A DNA stretch of 64,000 bases from Serilophus lunatus (Eukaryota > Chordata > Aves > Passeriformes > Eurylaimidae): contig VXBA01005459.1 in NCBI GenBank assembly GCA_013399895.1, positions 1,110,258 through 1,174,257 of the forward strand, read 5' to 3'. Position numbers and translations under genes: made by a program. This document shows positions 51,000-64,000 of the stretch, piece by piece (the stretch's first letter is position 1; every line of letters begins with the position of its first letter). The notes beneath the pieces are model-generated. The model was not told the DNA's origin. It saw nothing but the letters and a program-made list of their open reading frames with translations, and did no database searches.

Positions 51000-53101
51000 A
51001 CTAAGTCTGAATTTTCCCTGGAAAATTCCAGAGGTATAGTGTAGCTACTCCATGACTTCAATACTCTGCTTGATAAAAAATGCATTCCTTCAGCAAAAAT
51101 GGTTTATAGCAGTGCGAATTATTAGAAGTCACAATAATAAAAACTAATCTGGATTAATACCACAATTGGGGCAGTCTGTAGAATTTCACTAGGTTTTGTG
51201 GTTTTATTTTTGTAGTAGTAGTGCCTTTAGTCATTATATATAAGAAGGGCATTTTATCCCCTTTAAAAGGCAAAACTTTCTGATACTTGCAGGAAAAAGA
51301 ACCCAAACTTTACAGGTTACAATTTATGCTCCACATAGTTGTACTACTGCCAGATTCACCTTCCTTTTCCCCTTCTCTCCAAGGTATTTGTCATGTCGCA
51401 TGTATTCAGAAAAGTTGATTTATAATTAACATTGTCTGAAGGAAATTCTTTTTTCAGAAACTAATCTGTACTGCAGTACTTCTTGGGAGCCCTAGGCAGA
51501 GGTAAAAGCTACGCTGTACTAAATATTCTGAATAAACACATAATAAAACACAGCCTTTTCCAGAGAGCTTCCAGTGTAAGTGGAGAAATAGATACAACAC
51601 AATGAGTTGTGTCTCCTCATTTAATAATGCAGAAATCAGGACAAAATCCCTAATCTCCTCTGTGCCCTTCTCATAGCCAAAAAGAGTTATGGGCCCCTTC
51701 AGAATTGCTTAAAGAAAGAAATCCAAGGTGGGTGAACTATACTTTTCACTATTTTTTTCAAGGACTTCTGTGGGATTCTGTGTCTCTAGTGACTAGAATT
51801 CAGCATCTTGATGCTGTTAGTGTTATCACTAGTTTCACTGCTGCCTTTATTTGTTCATAAACAGCCTTAGTTCCAACACATTCCTTCACTGTGACCTTTT
51901 GTCCTAATACATTTGTAAGGAGAAAGCCTTTCTCTTCCTTGTTACTTTATTGGCTAGCATTAAGTGATTTTTGTTCATCTCACTGATGTATTGTGAGAAA
52001 TAATTAAAGTTTGGGTACTGCTTTTGAAGTGAGCATCATTGGATCAAATGCTAAATTGAGGAGAAAGATGCTTTTTGATGTTCTTATCTGTTTTGTTCAG
52101 GCTGTAATTGGCTCAGTATTTGTCTTCCTCCCACTCTTATAGTTGCAAGTTCAATTCTTTTTTAACCTTTGGTTTCCATAAAAACTCAAAATGGTCACTC
52201 TTGATCTGTCCCATTCATCTCTTTCAGATGAAGACAATTTTTCAGGTCACAGGGATGGTACAGTGGACATGTATACCAGTTAAGCAGAACGAGGAAAAAG
52301 GTTTTGAAGGGCTGTAGAAAAGGGAAATCAGGATGGTTCTTATCCCTTTTTTTTTGTTTCCTTCTATGAGAAGTCCTTCACTGGGATGAGATTCCTGTCT
52401 CATGTGGCAAGTCAGAAGTTCTTTTAGTTTTTGAAGGAATGTTTGATTCAGACAGATGAGGGGTAATGTGGGTAGAACAATTGATCAAATGATGGATTTA
52501 CAATCTGAAGGAAAGGAAAAATACAATAGCCTGCTGTCTTTGGATTTGGAGTCATCTTATTTCTCTGTAGAGGAGAACCTTTGACACTTGAAAATTGTGA
52601 AAATAAAATGGACAAAATCACAGAAAAACATGTGGTAATGTAGAAAATTACCAAAATAATTCTGATTTACAATGTGTTCCAAATCTACTTGTATTTCTAA
52701 TTCCAGAACCTTGAGATTGTGTACCAGTGCAAACAGCTAAATTTTCTTTTACATCTTTCACAAAAATACACGGCAATCTAAACATACAAATGCTAACAAT
52801 CTACATCTGACAGTGATCTAATTAATTGAGTTTTAGGCAATGGCTAGCTATTTTTCAAAAAGCTAACCCTGTAAAAGCTGGAAAACATATAAATGTTGTT
52901 ACCTCTCAGTTGACTCACGCTAAAACATATTAACATTTTGGAACCTCACACACACACAAACAAAATTCAAATAAAGTACATAGAAGTGAAGGAAGAAAAG
53001 AAGAGATCCAGTCCATATTCTTTCCTCTGGAAGAAAATTTCTCTGACAAATTTTAAGAAATACATCCAGATCTGAAGATCTGATGGATTAGATTTTATTC
53101 C

Positions 53102-53118
53102 TTTTTTTTTTTTTTTTT
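53102..53118. repeat. T17 homopolymer
   Basis: Uninterrupted T run followed by 'aataatcc'. Confidence 0.95.
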
Positions 53119-53549
53119 AATAATCCAAAATAGCATATTCTAAAGCAGTTTTCCATTTTGAAGTAATTGTGGACATGTAATCACCAAAAAGATAAATAGA
53201 ATAAAAACTTCTGTTCTTTTAGCAGTATTATTTTCGGGCAGAGCTTCTCAATTAGACAACAAATACCTGATTATGTTTTACATGGAGAAAATCAGAGACA
53301 TGCTTATTTTTGTCTTCTATTAATTAACAAATGGACCAAAAAGAAAAGGAGATGAAAATCGTTTGCCACTGATTTTGTTGGGTTTGCCTTTCCTAAACAG
53401 TGACTTCTTGGATTGAGTCACTGATAATGCCATCTAGACAAAGAAAATTGGATGGGGACAATTTCAATTAATTTACGCAAAACCTTTCTTGTACTTACCT
53501 ATATGGCCCTATGTATGTGTCTTAATGCTCAATGCATCCCAGGCACACA

Positions 53550-53555
53550 CAAATT
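53550..53555. repeat. target-site duplication, left copy
   Basis: CAAATT directly before the LTR. It is identical to 54029-54034. Confidence 0.85.
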
Positions 53556-53722
53556 TGTGGAAGAATGGTTGACAGAGCAAGGACATGGATCTCTAGAACC
53601 AATATTGCAGCAAACTCCATGTTAGCTAAAGTGAGCAAGAGTAAGGGGAGCAGGCCGCAGAACAAAGCGCAAATTATGCTGACTGGAACAGTTATCGGTC
53701 ACCCTGTCTTTTAGCCTTGTGG

Positions 53723-53793
53723 GTTGCAACTATGAAGATATAAGTTGCAAAATAGAAAACAGAAAGAGAAGAACAACAGTTGCAACTATGAAA
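53723..53793 (+). promoter_or_regulatory. direct repeats in LTR U3
   Basis: The 14-mer 'gttgcaactatgaa' occurs at 53723-53736 and again at 53779-53792, 56 bases apart. Further 'ttgcaa' words lie at 53745-53750 and 53837-53842. 'ttgcaa' resembles a C/EBP half-site and such sites are known in avian retroviral LTR enhancers. An enhancer role here is inference. Confidence 0.45.
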
Positions 53794-53941
53794 CAATAGT
53801 TAGCAAGTAGGGGACAGAGAACAGTAGACAAAGAAGTTGCAAGCATTGCTGGAGAAACTGTAAGTAAGAGGAACGTGCAAATTATGACCTCGAAGCTGTA
53901 GCCAATTATGCTTTACTGTTATGAATACATTATGTAAAAAG

Positions 53942-53948
53942 TATAAAA
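53942..53948 (+). promoter_or_regulatory. LTR TATA box
   Basis: 'tataaaa' in the 3' third of the LTR, at the position expected for the U3 promoter. Confidence 0.75.
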
Positions 53949-53963
53949 GATGTAACACTTGGC

Positions 53964-53969
53964 AATAAA
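53964..53969 (+). terminator. LTR poly(A) signal
   Basis: 'aataaa' 15 bases after the TATA box, followed by T/G-rich sequence ('tgcttgtttc') near 54004 that could serve as the downstream element. Confidence 0.7.
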
Positions 53970-54028
53970 GTAGAAGCTTGCTCTATCAATTGTATCGATT
54001 GAATGCTTGTTTCCCCCCACCGTTCGCA

Positions 54029-54034
54029 CAAATT
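54029..54034. repeat. target-site duplication, right copy
   Basis: CAAATT directly after the LTR. Confidence 0.85.
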
Positions 54035-57000
54035 TATAAATTCCTTGACACAGGACTTGCATGGTCTCTTACATAAGCTGGTCATTCGTTACTTCGGCTG
54101 ACTTTGTTCCTGTATTTTGTTGTTGTTGTTTTCTCTATAACCAGACCTTACCTTCTTACTATGAAAATGCATCAAAAGAACTTAAAAAGGATTGCAGCAT
54201 TTTTTCCTTTTCAGAAAATGTTCTTCAACATAATAGAGTTAGTATAACCATTTTATCTTATATGTTATCAGAGAAGCAGCACAAAACATCATACTAACTC
54301 TTTGTTTCTGATCTTTCCTGTCCCTTCAGTATTTCCCTTGTTCCACTGGTTCAGGTCAACAATTTTTTTTTCTTATATTCCTTTCAAGTTTGGGTATAAC
54401 TGAGATCTGGATAAACCTGTTTGAACTATATCAAGCCATCATAAAGTTTCTGTGATTGACATGGGAAGTAAAGGTGTTAGATGCTATAGAAAGAACATTT
54501 CTGAGCAGAAGGGAAAAGGGCGAAGAACACGACAGGACTGATCTGCTAGTGAAAAAACATCACAGTGCTCACACCAGCATACAGCTGTTTTCTTTGGAGA
54601 ACTACACAGTGGCCTCTAAATCCACCTGTACTTACTTAAAAAGAGATATTATATTCAGATTAAATATATATATAAAGTAAACATTATTAATAAATTAAAT
54701 ATATGTATTACAAAATGAATGTAATTCATAGCGTATATCATATTTATATTCCATCTTGATGGCAAAGAAATTGTATTTTGTCCCATGATACATACTGGAG
54801 CATCAGATATGAGAAGGCTTTTGTGAAGCACATGACTTAGTGTCTTCTGGGATGTAGCACTGTTGTCTGGAGGTTGTCGGTGCTTGATGTTCACTTCTAC
54901 TCATGTCTGTGGGCTTCAAGATGCAGCTGGAGATGGGATGGGAGAGCCTTGGCTATGCAGCATTCCCTGCGCACATGTAGAAACAAGTAGTATGATGTAC
55001 TTTGAGAGCTGCCCTGAGTGATCTACTCCTCAGTCTGTGTGGGTGAACCAGGGTGCAGTTTAGCATAAGATTTTCTCTATTTTCTGAAAAGCATCAGCCT
55101 TTACTTAATAGATGCAGTCCAGCTTGGGCTTTAAATATTACAGCAAGTAGCATTAAATCATTTCCTGAGCTAGAAATAATAGCCTAAAACCTAATCTGAA
55201 GGGAGTGCAGCCAAATATCGTCAAGTTGTAATTAGCATGTTACTTTTTGAAACACATTCTCTGAGGATTTAAAAATTACTCACCAAATGCATTCAAAGTG
55301 CACTTGGATGGGTCCCTTCTTTATGTTTTCAGAATGTTCTGTGACCTACGCTTTTAATTACAGCTGCCTAGAAGTATTTGATTTTTTTTTTTATTTTCTC
55401 CAAAATCAGCCATACATTCTTTCTGTAAAGAAAGAACTTTGAACTTCTATAATATTTAAAGTCCTTAAAAGACACAACCAAACCAAACAGCCTGAGGATA
55501 ATTTTCTAATGATATTCGAATGCTAGTCAAAGACTTATGTGGATAGTGAGTTTATCATTTAAAATTGCTGTTTCCTTGTAGTCCCTCACCAATTTTACTT
55601 TAAAATACAGGCCCAGTTCACCAGTGTCTGTAGATCAGCTATATATACCTTGGGAAATAGTTCAGCACCATGGGAGCAGGTTGATGGTTCAAAGAAGACA
55701 GTACATCTACACTTCAGATGGCTGAAGTGTACATCTAACCAGATGCATTTTGATTCCTTGTAACGAACATCCCCAGATGCATGCAGTTTGAAGATATTTA
55801 AAGGAACAGTCACTGATTCACATCCATATGTCCCTTTTGGGGCTGAGGGAATGTGATGGGGTTTCTGCTTAGTTGCTTATGAAATGAATGGCATGCACAA
55901 GCCACTTCTTACTCTGGGCCCATGCAGGGGAGCTGCAGATTGTTCAGGAGTTTGCTGTAAAATGCCTTAATTATTCTAGATCAAAACAGTGTCAAGGGCA
56001 CCAACTTCAACATTGGTTCATTGCAAATGTATTTTTGGCCAGTTCTATTTATCCCAAAATAGTGCAGGAAATCTTGTAGAACAAACCTTACCAGAAATGA
56101 TTCACATGAACATATAATACCTAGAGCAGCTAAAACTATTATAGGAAGAAATACATAATATCTTTCAACAACAAAAAGTGGCAGTTCAAGTCAATACATT
56201 ATTAATATTTACCTGGAAGAAGGACCAGATTTCAAGAGAGAGAAGAGTCTAATTATATTTTACAATGTGTTATGAGGAAGTAAAATTATGTTTGGCTTGG
56301 CTACTTTGGAGACCAAACACATTCTGCAAAGTTATATTTTTTCTATGGTAAGCGAAAGGACAGAAGGAGCAAATGAGGAAACACATGATTTCTGAAAGTA
56401 GGATTTCTTTTATCAATTGAGGATTTCTTAACACTTCTGACAAATTCCTCTTGTCTGGCAAGAGTTTGCAGTTCTACCAAGAGTGGTAGGAAATATTATC
56501 TGAAGTGCCAATGTATTCAGCAGCAAAACAAAGGCAACCGTTGTGACTATGAAACGTGTTATTATATTGGTTTTCTTATTAATATTAGAAAGTATTAGAG
56601 GCTTGAATGAGCAGGAGAAAATTATAAAAGACAGAAAGGGGAAAGCATCATACAGAATTGTGACAGAATAAGCAGTTGGTATAATGAGACTACAAAACAA
56701 ATTTAGTGTCTGAAAGAAAAGAACATGTACTCTTGGATGAACACAGCTACCGAAGATTATTGAGATAGACTTGAATCTTCCATTTTAAGGCAACTTTAAT
56801 TTGATAAGATTTTTCTGCTAACTTTGACATTTCATTTGTTTGGTTGTCATGGTGCACTCTTCATTCAATGTGTTTTAACACTTACATAATTGCATAAAGC
56901 TTTTTCCTCTTGATTTTAAAGTTCCTCAATATTTGAAAGGAATTTGGGTATAGGATTTGAATTCAAACTCATCACAGTTTATATAAGGTGCCTGTCATGG

Positions 57001-60000
57001 TGAGGTGCTCATATCACAGGGAGACTTACCCCAGGATTTCCACCTAGCACATAGTTAATCTGAATTTTTAAAGTAATTTGCAAGTACAGGCAATCTGGAG
57101 GAACATTTCTGCTTCTTCACACCTACTTACTATGTAAGTATATGTGTTTATTACAGTATATGTCTTCACTAGTAGTTGGTTTAGTATCTGAAAATATCTC
57201 ATTTCCGTAATTAAATATTTCAGCTGAGAGCCTTAGTTGGTGATCTATATAATGGCTGTATTAAGATGTTTGCTGGTCAGCTAATATTTATTTAATGATT
57301 AGGTGGATGAAAGTTATTAAACCACACAATTTCTGAGAACACTCACCCTTGTATGGAAGAGTCTGAAATGAGATTACTTAAGCATTCAAAAATGGGCAAT
57401 TATGGGACACAATTTCTGATGCCTCATTAAGGAAGTTACTCAGATTGCACAAATGATAGCTTTTACAAAACAGACAGCTGCCAAAAAATATTGTCTCCAC
57501 TGGGGATACACGTAGTGCATATGCCTCTTTGACATAATTTTAGCTCTGTTGCCTTTGCTGCTTGATCACTGAAGGCAAACCAATGGCTATTTAACCGTTC
57601 CAGTAGTTGAAAAAATCTTTTTGAATTAGAAATTTGGGGGATTTTTCATTTGCAGTTGAAAAAATACAGTTTTACAAAAAATATGTAAGGAAATGGGTTC
57701 TTAAAATTTCTAGGAATATTAATAGAATGGCTTTCTGCATTAAGTTTCTTATCATGGCTGTCCTACAGAACTGGTGATCCTTGTGTTACAGTAGATAATT
57801 TTTGGCCTATATTAAATTAAACATTATAAATAGTATTGCCTATGTGTTTGACATTGCTCATCAGAACAACATAATGTTGAAAATTTTATTGTAAAAGTCA
57901 GACTTCTGAGGATGTCCAAGTAAATGACAGAAATTTATCTACAGTCAGAGATATCTCATGCTGAAATTTCAAAGGTCTGTTGTTCTTCTATTATCTTCTC
58001 ATCCTGGCATCAATGTAACAGAAACATGTTGCTCTGGTTTCTTGGGTGCTATTAAGAGCAGGAAACTACACAGAGATTTGTTTGTATACATAGCTTCTAC
58101 ATTTCAGATGCTTACATTTGAATTTAAATACACAGTTATATATAAATGTAAATATATACAGAAATAAAGCAGGAGCAGGACAAATCATCCAAGTATTAGT
58201 TGTCATAGAATCAATAGTGAAAAGAGACAAAAGAAACTATAACTATTTCTGAAATTATTTTCATCGGTTTGATAATTTCACTGCTGTTCCTACAGTTTTG
58301 ATATACTTTGAACACTGACTTGAATCTGAATGTCCAAAAATTCTTATGGTCAGTTGGAAGATATCTGCTGTTTGTAGGCATCTTCAAATGATTCTGTTTC
58401 CCCAACAGCAGCTCAATAGTTACTCTTCCAGATTTGTCTTTTCTGTAGTTTTCTGGACTGGTAAATCATTTGATACTATTTTTGATGTTATCAAGGTAAA
58501 AGGGTTAAATAAAAGCAGTTATTTTAAAACACTAAATAATTTTTCCTTATTCACTGGGTTTCCTTGAAACTTGTATTTTTGATATATCTTTCTACTGAGA
58601 ATACTGTTTATTCCAACATATTTTCTAACTTCTATCAAGGCCATGATGTTCTTTATATGTCTATTTTTCTAGAAAAAGCAAAAATAATTTTCTTCATGCT
58701 AAATCTGCTTTTTAAGCATTTCTTAATGTCTAAGAAGGTAGGCAGGAGAAAGCCAGCAAGACCTAAATGTTGCAAAAATCATCCAGACAATAGGAATGCA
58801 CCTGTGCTGAGAAATTAAACTGGGCCAGAGTTCAGGCTCACACACCATCCCTTCGTCACTCGTAAGATTTACTAGCATACTCTCTGCTGCAGTTATACAG
58901 CAAATGAGCCCTCTCCCAGGCAAGTCCCAGACTTCAGTTCTGTGTTTGCCTGCAGTTCTGGAGGCAGCATGGGCCACAGACTCTTCTTGATAGTCAGGTT
59001 AAATGTGGGCATCATATTCTGGGGCAGATAATACACCTGTATGGACATGAGCCATGCCAGACCCCTTTTCCTGAGGATAGAGAACGGGTACTAGTCCGAG
59101 ACATTTGTTTAATATGTATGTACAGCCTAGCTTTCCAGAATACCGAGTGAGTAAGAAGGTGGATCTCAAGATTAGCAGAAATACTTTGTATAAAAACAGT
59201 CTTCCAAAATAAAATTCCATATGCTTGCAAGAAAGCTATGTCCAATTCCTTGCCAAGCAAGCTTTATGGGTCATAGTTATATATAGCTTATATACACAGT
59301 CCATAGGAAGCATGCAGCAAGTCTCTTGCTGGGCTAGATCTTGGTTCCTGCACTGAATCATGCAGAGATATAAGTAACATTTTAAGAGGGTGTATTGATT
59401 AACTTTGCGGTGTAAGACAACAGTAAGACCCTTACCAAGGTTATGTGCTTTCTACTCATGGCTTCTTTTCTGAATGATCAGTATTTTTCTATATATTCTA
59501 TTTATCTAATGTGAACTGTGTGGAGGTCACATCATGTTGATTTTATTTGCTCTAGACTCCTGTGGCCACCATCCCCCCCGGTGGGGCTTCTGGTGTGCCA
59601 GCAATTCCAGGGCTCATTTAGGGGCTCCAGGGGGTGTGATGTGGGGAAGTGCACCCAGTGTGCCTAATCTACATGGAGAGTCTTCTCACTCATCATTAGC
59701 AGATCTGCCCTCCCTTCTGTAATTAAACCCTCACCCTAGGGAAGAAACTGGACTGAGTAAAAGTGGAAATGCATGCTATATAATAAAGCATACAAAAGAT
59801 AATATAGTGAAGTGATACAAAGGTACCAAGCTATTACAGTGATAACTTTTGTTTCTTGCTCATGTCTCCCTTAATTTTAAGTTTTGTCTCATATCTGTTG
59901 GGAGCTATTTTTGTTTTTGTCACTGCTTTACGTAAAATCCAGCTCCCTTGTTAGAATACTAAATTAAGAATCTACCTTTTGAAAAAGATCTTTCTACACA

Positions 60001-63000
60001 TAATTAAATCTTTCACTAATTGTATGCTTTTCCTCAGAAGTGCACTGCAGCACCTGTATTTTCTGCATTTTCTTCAGAATAGTAAAAATCAAAGACTTCT
60101 GTGGCCCTTGGAGTGTGTACCTACCAGTCAAAGGGAATGTATCTATTTCCAGTCTTGAAATGTAAGGGCTGTACTGATGTTAAAAAATTTATCCTCCTCA
60201 CTCAGTATTTGGATTAAACTCTGAATCATGGAGATTGTTCCAATGTGAAGACAACTGACCAAAGCAAATATTGATTTATTTTTCTCTAAATATTCAAAAT
60301 ATTATAAAGGAAATATTTTTGAAAATTGATAAGCTTATTTTATGCTTGAGAGAAGAATCTTGACATTCATTTATAGCAATAATTCAGAACTTCATCAGAC
60401 TCTCTTTTTGTTTCAGTGACAGGACTGAAGGTGATTAAAGAAAAGGAAATGTCATTTGTTGGCATGTGAACTGCTATAAGTTTCCCAAAACCACACATAT
60501 AAGCCCTTGAATTTGTTTCTTTCTGAACACAGAGCACAGAAAATAGTTAATTCATAAGAAAGAATTCATTAATCACCTATTTTCACTTACTCCTGTGGCA
60601 ACCATCAATGGTTTATCAGGAAAAAACCTACAGTCACAGTAATGTAGAGTGGATTTTGCATCTTCTGTGATTAGATGAATTAATAACTTGGAGAGATTTA
60701 GAAAATAGAAAGTTTGTTCAATTTTATGTGCAAGTTTCAGCCTAGGTTTTTTAATTCAGATTTTATTACTTGAGATTGTCATCACAGCATGGTTTTCATT
60801 GTAAATTGGAATATTTTGATTTCTTCTTTACACTGTCACTAAAATTGCTCTTGTCATCACGATTTGAAAGGCCTTTACTTTTGTCCGGCAACATGTGCAA
60901 GCTATTTTTGCTTTCAGATCTGTGTTGTACTTCTGCAGCTGTTGCTGAGCAGTCCTCACTTGTTCAAATAGACCAATTGACTGTATTGCAGTTCCTTTAT
61001 AATCTTTATTAAGTAAATATCTTTAACTCAGGATTGTATAAACACTCCCTCCAGTTACTGCTTCTACTGCAGTGCTAGAAGAGCAAGTTAGGATGGCTAT
61101 GGCCTTAACCCTGAGACTGCTTCCCTACAGTGATAGCAAATGAGGCACAGGGATTGTTCCCTGCCACTGCAGCCAAACAGGATGGACTAGCTCCACTAAG
61201 TAAAGCTGATAGGTAGTTATCTCCAAAGTGTTTGGAAGTAGGTTGGACAGACTGTTTAAGATGGAGGGAGTGAAAACAAGTGAGATCCAGAGGATCAAGC
61301 TAAGTAAGAGTTAGGGTGTGGGTGATCAGAGACATAGGGTTTGAGCCTTTCCCTGCATGTTTTTGATTTGAAGAGGTGGTGTACCTTGAGAAGCAGCAGT
61401 GCTGTCAGCCTCAGATTACTGTGCTATTAATTCTTTTCAAAGAAAGCAGAATAATTACAAAGGATGCAGAAGCAATCAAATTAAACAACAAAAAAAGAAA
61501 AAAAGAAAACAAATATCTTGTCATGAAAATTTTCACCATGATCTGGGAAACTGAGTCACATCATTCAGAAAAAAGAATGTGTTCACTGAACACATTTCCT
61601 GGATAAAATTATGTTAGAATGAAGGCGCTTCATGAAAATAAAGATGTAAAGAAAACAAATAAAGCTTAGCATATTAACAGTCTTAATTGCAAAGTGATTA
61701 GATCTGTAGAAGGTGAAGACGTGGTTTTATTTCTGACAGCAGGCTTTCATTTTTCCAATGGCATGTTGCTGAAATTTGGTCATTATCAAAATATATATGA
61801 AGAACTTTGCCTCTTACTTAGTCCACCACTCAAATTACCTTCATCTACACAAGTCCAAACTTATCTAACAAATATTTTTTGTTATTTGTTTCTAAGCTTA
61901 GTGGTGAAAAGAAAACTCTTCCGCTAACTTGACTTCATTTTGCTGGTTCAAGAGATTGTTTAATTACTGTGTATCATGTCTTTCCAAAAAAAAAATGTTT
62001 CAGTGCCAAACACTTATTTTTTATGTTTATACAAAAAATCTGTATAAATCTGTTTAAAAGTTGTACATAAATAATTATTTTAAACAACCACTAAATATTA
62101 AAATATTAGATATTAAAATTTCAGAAGTAGTTGTTTGTCTGCATATGACAGTCTCAAATATTATACTGTCATCTAAGAATACTGAACTGTACAAGTCATA
62201 GAAACCCTGCTTTTGACCTTTTCAGTGAGATGAACAGCATATTGCTTTATAAACTTTCTGGAGTGAATGCAGTCTAACTTAATAGGGTGCAATGGGAAAA
62301 ACAGTCCTGGAAGCAATATAGATACAGATAAGCAACCACACAACACACTTCAGGAAGGCAATTGCAGGGCAATGGCGTATTTCCAAACCACAGGACTCAG
62401 CTGTTCTGCTGGCCGGGAACAAGCAGGTCAAAAATATAACTCTGCAACTGGAAAGCTCTTCCTAGAAGAGGAGTCAGACAGCGAATGGCCCCTGTGCAAG
62501 GGAAGGGAAGCTGACAAAGGTGAGCATCCCCACTAAATAAAGCTACTCAGGTGGACCTACTTGAAGATTTTAAAATATACCTTTCTGCTGAAGTAGTTTG
62601 TTACTCTGTAAGAAGTGCCATCTCTAAACTGATAGTTGATTTATGATGGTGGACTATTATCACAGGAGAGGAAAGAGACAGAAAGAGCTGTCATTCAGCA
62701 GTGTTCTGGGATTTCCCAACTCTCCTACAACAGAAAGTTGGAGCTATGGTCACTTAAGGGGGTGGTACATCTGAGAAAAAAAGGTGTAGCTGGTTCCCGG
62801 TTATGTGCGGGGTGTGAAAGCGGTGGCACAGAACAGAGTGTGATAGGAAATCCCACTTTGACCAGAGGCGCTACCTCTTTTTAATAAAAACAAAGTAACA
62901 AATGGGAATTTATGTATCAAAGCAAATTATAACTTAGCCCTGATTAGTAACACCAAAATATACTACTTCAAAATAGAAAAAACTGAAAACTGCTCAAAGG

Positions 63001-64000
63001 CCTCAAGAACTGTCAAGATGAAAACCACAAAATCAGTAGGTATAATGCATTCTTCATGTCTTACTTGTTTTAAGGAGGATGAGAACCCGCCTAAATCAAA
63101 ACATAAGAGTACATGTTGCAGAAATCCAAGTCACTGCAATCTGAAATTGGACGTACTTGATTTTTTTTGGTAAAAATATTCTTTAAAATAATTAATAAAA
63201 CTGTCTTTCAAAAGAAATTTTGCCACAAAAACAATTTCTAAATAAATTTTTATTCCATTGAATTAGAAGAGCGAGCCCCGAACAGAATACAGAAATGCTT
63301 CTTTTTTTAAGGAGCACCTTTTTATTATTTTATCACTGGTCACAAACATACATTAATTCAGGATGAACAATAAACGTAGCAAGATACAAATGTTGAGGAA
63401 TCAGCGTACAATTCTCAAAATTTCAGGGGCTATGCCCATGCTCTTACTGCCTTTTACTGGTAGCAGAGTATAGTATTCTCTTTGCTGACACAGAAGGCCT
63501 GTTTCCAACTTTTTATATTCTTGTGAAGGAAGTTTTAAAGTGTTCTGTCAGCTCTCTGTGACTGCAATTCTTTATTAAAGAAGTCTAAAAAGATTAAAGC
63601 ATAGACCATGCACAAAGGTTTATTTGATCTTAGGTGATTTATTTATTTGTTTGCTTTGTTTCCAGACTTGTTTGATGCTGACTTGATTTTTTTTTTTCAT
63701 TCTTACAACAGTTGAAATAAAGATATATAGGTGTATATATATGTATAAGTTCCTGCAGAGAACAATGATAAGAGATTCTTAGTCAGAGTCTTTCCATTGT
63801 CACCAACAACTGTTGGTTTGACAGCAACTTTCTCTTTTGGTTTAAATCTTGAAAAGGAGATCTCTATAGCTAATGGAAATTATTTATTTTTTTTTAATTA
63901 TTCCTAATATTTCACTGTGAACTGCAGAAGATAGTAAGAACAACTTCACAGGGAAATATTAATGATGCCTCTTAATAAGTCATGGGGAAAATATATGGTC
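54035..64000. other. AT-rich unique sequence, nothing identified
   Basis: About 10 kb with no recognisable gene or repeat family. It contains a short (gtt)n at about 54116-54131 and TA-rich patches near 54662-54712, 58128-58160 and 63720-63745. A GC-richer pocket lies at 59560-59690, and unassigned open frames at 62267-62536 and 62636-62884 have no recognisable motif. Confidence 0.6.

Larger units (their letters stand above)
40310..53549. other. long AT-rich unique tract, no proven gene
   Basis: About 13 kb with no recognisable transposable element or exon. Small items are listed separately: the inverted repeat at 45771-45792 and the 14-bp triplicate at 50958-50999. A T17 run lies at 53102-53118. 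A GC-richer patch near 45230-45760 carries open frames without recognisable content. Confidence 0.6.
53556..54028 (+). mobile_element. solo LTR of an endogenous retrovirus
   Basis: A 473-bp element beginning TGTGG and ending TTCGCA, flanked by a perfect 6-bp duplication (CAAATT). It has the usual LTR plan: a long U3, a TATA box (53942-53948), a poly(A) signal (53964-53969) and a T/C-rich end. TG...CA termini and a 6-bp duplication are characteristic of alpha- and betaretrovirus-like (ERVK-type) elements. TATA and AATAAA lie only about 15 bases apart, leaving room for only a very short R region, a layout seen in alpharetroviral LTRs. No internal retroviral sequence flanks it, so it is most simply the product of recombination between two LTRs. 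The 60-codon frame at 53532-53714 is incidental. Confidence 0.88.

Noticed and set aside
53532..53714. 60-codon open frame.
   Set aside because: It spans the left edge of the solo LTR and has no coding signature.
59560..59690. GC-rich pocket with a small CCACC/GGTGG hairpin.
   Set aside because: Too small and CpG-poor for a CpG island or promoter; the hairpin arms are only five bases.
62267..62884. Two adjacent plus-strand open frames of 89 and 82 codons that might suggest an old retroviral or gene fragment.
   Set aside because: No protease, polymerase, nucleocapsid or other known motif could be identified, and there are no LTR-like ends.

Overview
This window looks like a stretch of bird-type (sauropsid) nuclear DNA. 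It is AT-rich by eye and contains no complete protein-coding gene. The best clue to the organism is the repeat content. Seven CR1 LINE fragments can be recognised, in both orientations and from several 3'-end types. They are joined by one short solo retroviral LTR with a 6-bp target duplication, and there is no Alu-, B1- or L1-type material. CR1 is also abundant in crocodilians and turtles, so 'bird' is likely but not proven.

Layout. 1-4405 holds a CR1 3' end (430-696, +), AT-rich unique sequence with two splice-flanked open stretches (1001-1123, +; 3658-3764, -), and a second CR1 3' end (4140-4405, -). 6528-8178 is the densest part: a mosaic of three CR1 pieces, -, + and -, interrupted by a 174-base run of N (7559-7732). 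The last piece joins a CR1 ORF1 esterase-like fragment directly to ORF2 reverse transcriptase with the endonuclease missing. 8179-30617 is almost all unique sequence, with one eroded CR1 3' end (about 11868-12060, +) and a possible exon at 16359-16443 (+). 30618-33479 has a GAT microsatellite, an 85-bp T-rich tract next to a short open sequence that could be a retrocopied mRNA end, and a CR1 reverse-transcriptase fragment (32505-33479, +). 36752-37200 is another CR1 3' part (-). 40178-40309 is a perfect 66-bp tandem duplication. 53550-54034 is a solo LTR with its own TATA box and poly(A) signal. The rest, to 64000, appears to be unique non-coding sequence.

No set of genes working together can be described. 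The window reads as intergenic or deep intronic DNA. Candidate exons are listed at low confidence because splice-flanked open stretches of 28-41 codons arise by chance in this much sequence; homology or RNA data would decide. No CRISPR array, tRNA, rRNA, CpG island or bacterial-type feature was seen. I found no convincing previously undescribed system. The observations most worth a second look are the endonuclease-less CR1 junction, the CR1 mosaic, the perfect 66-bp duplication, the solo LTR and the exon candidate at 3658-3764.
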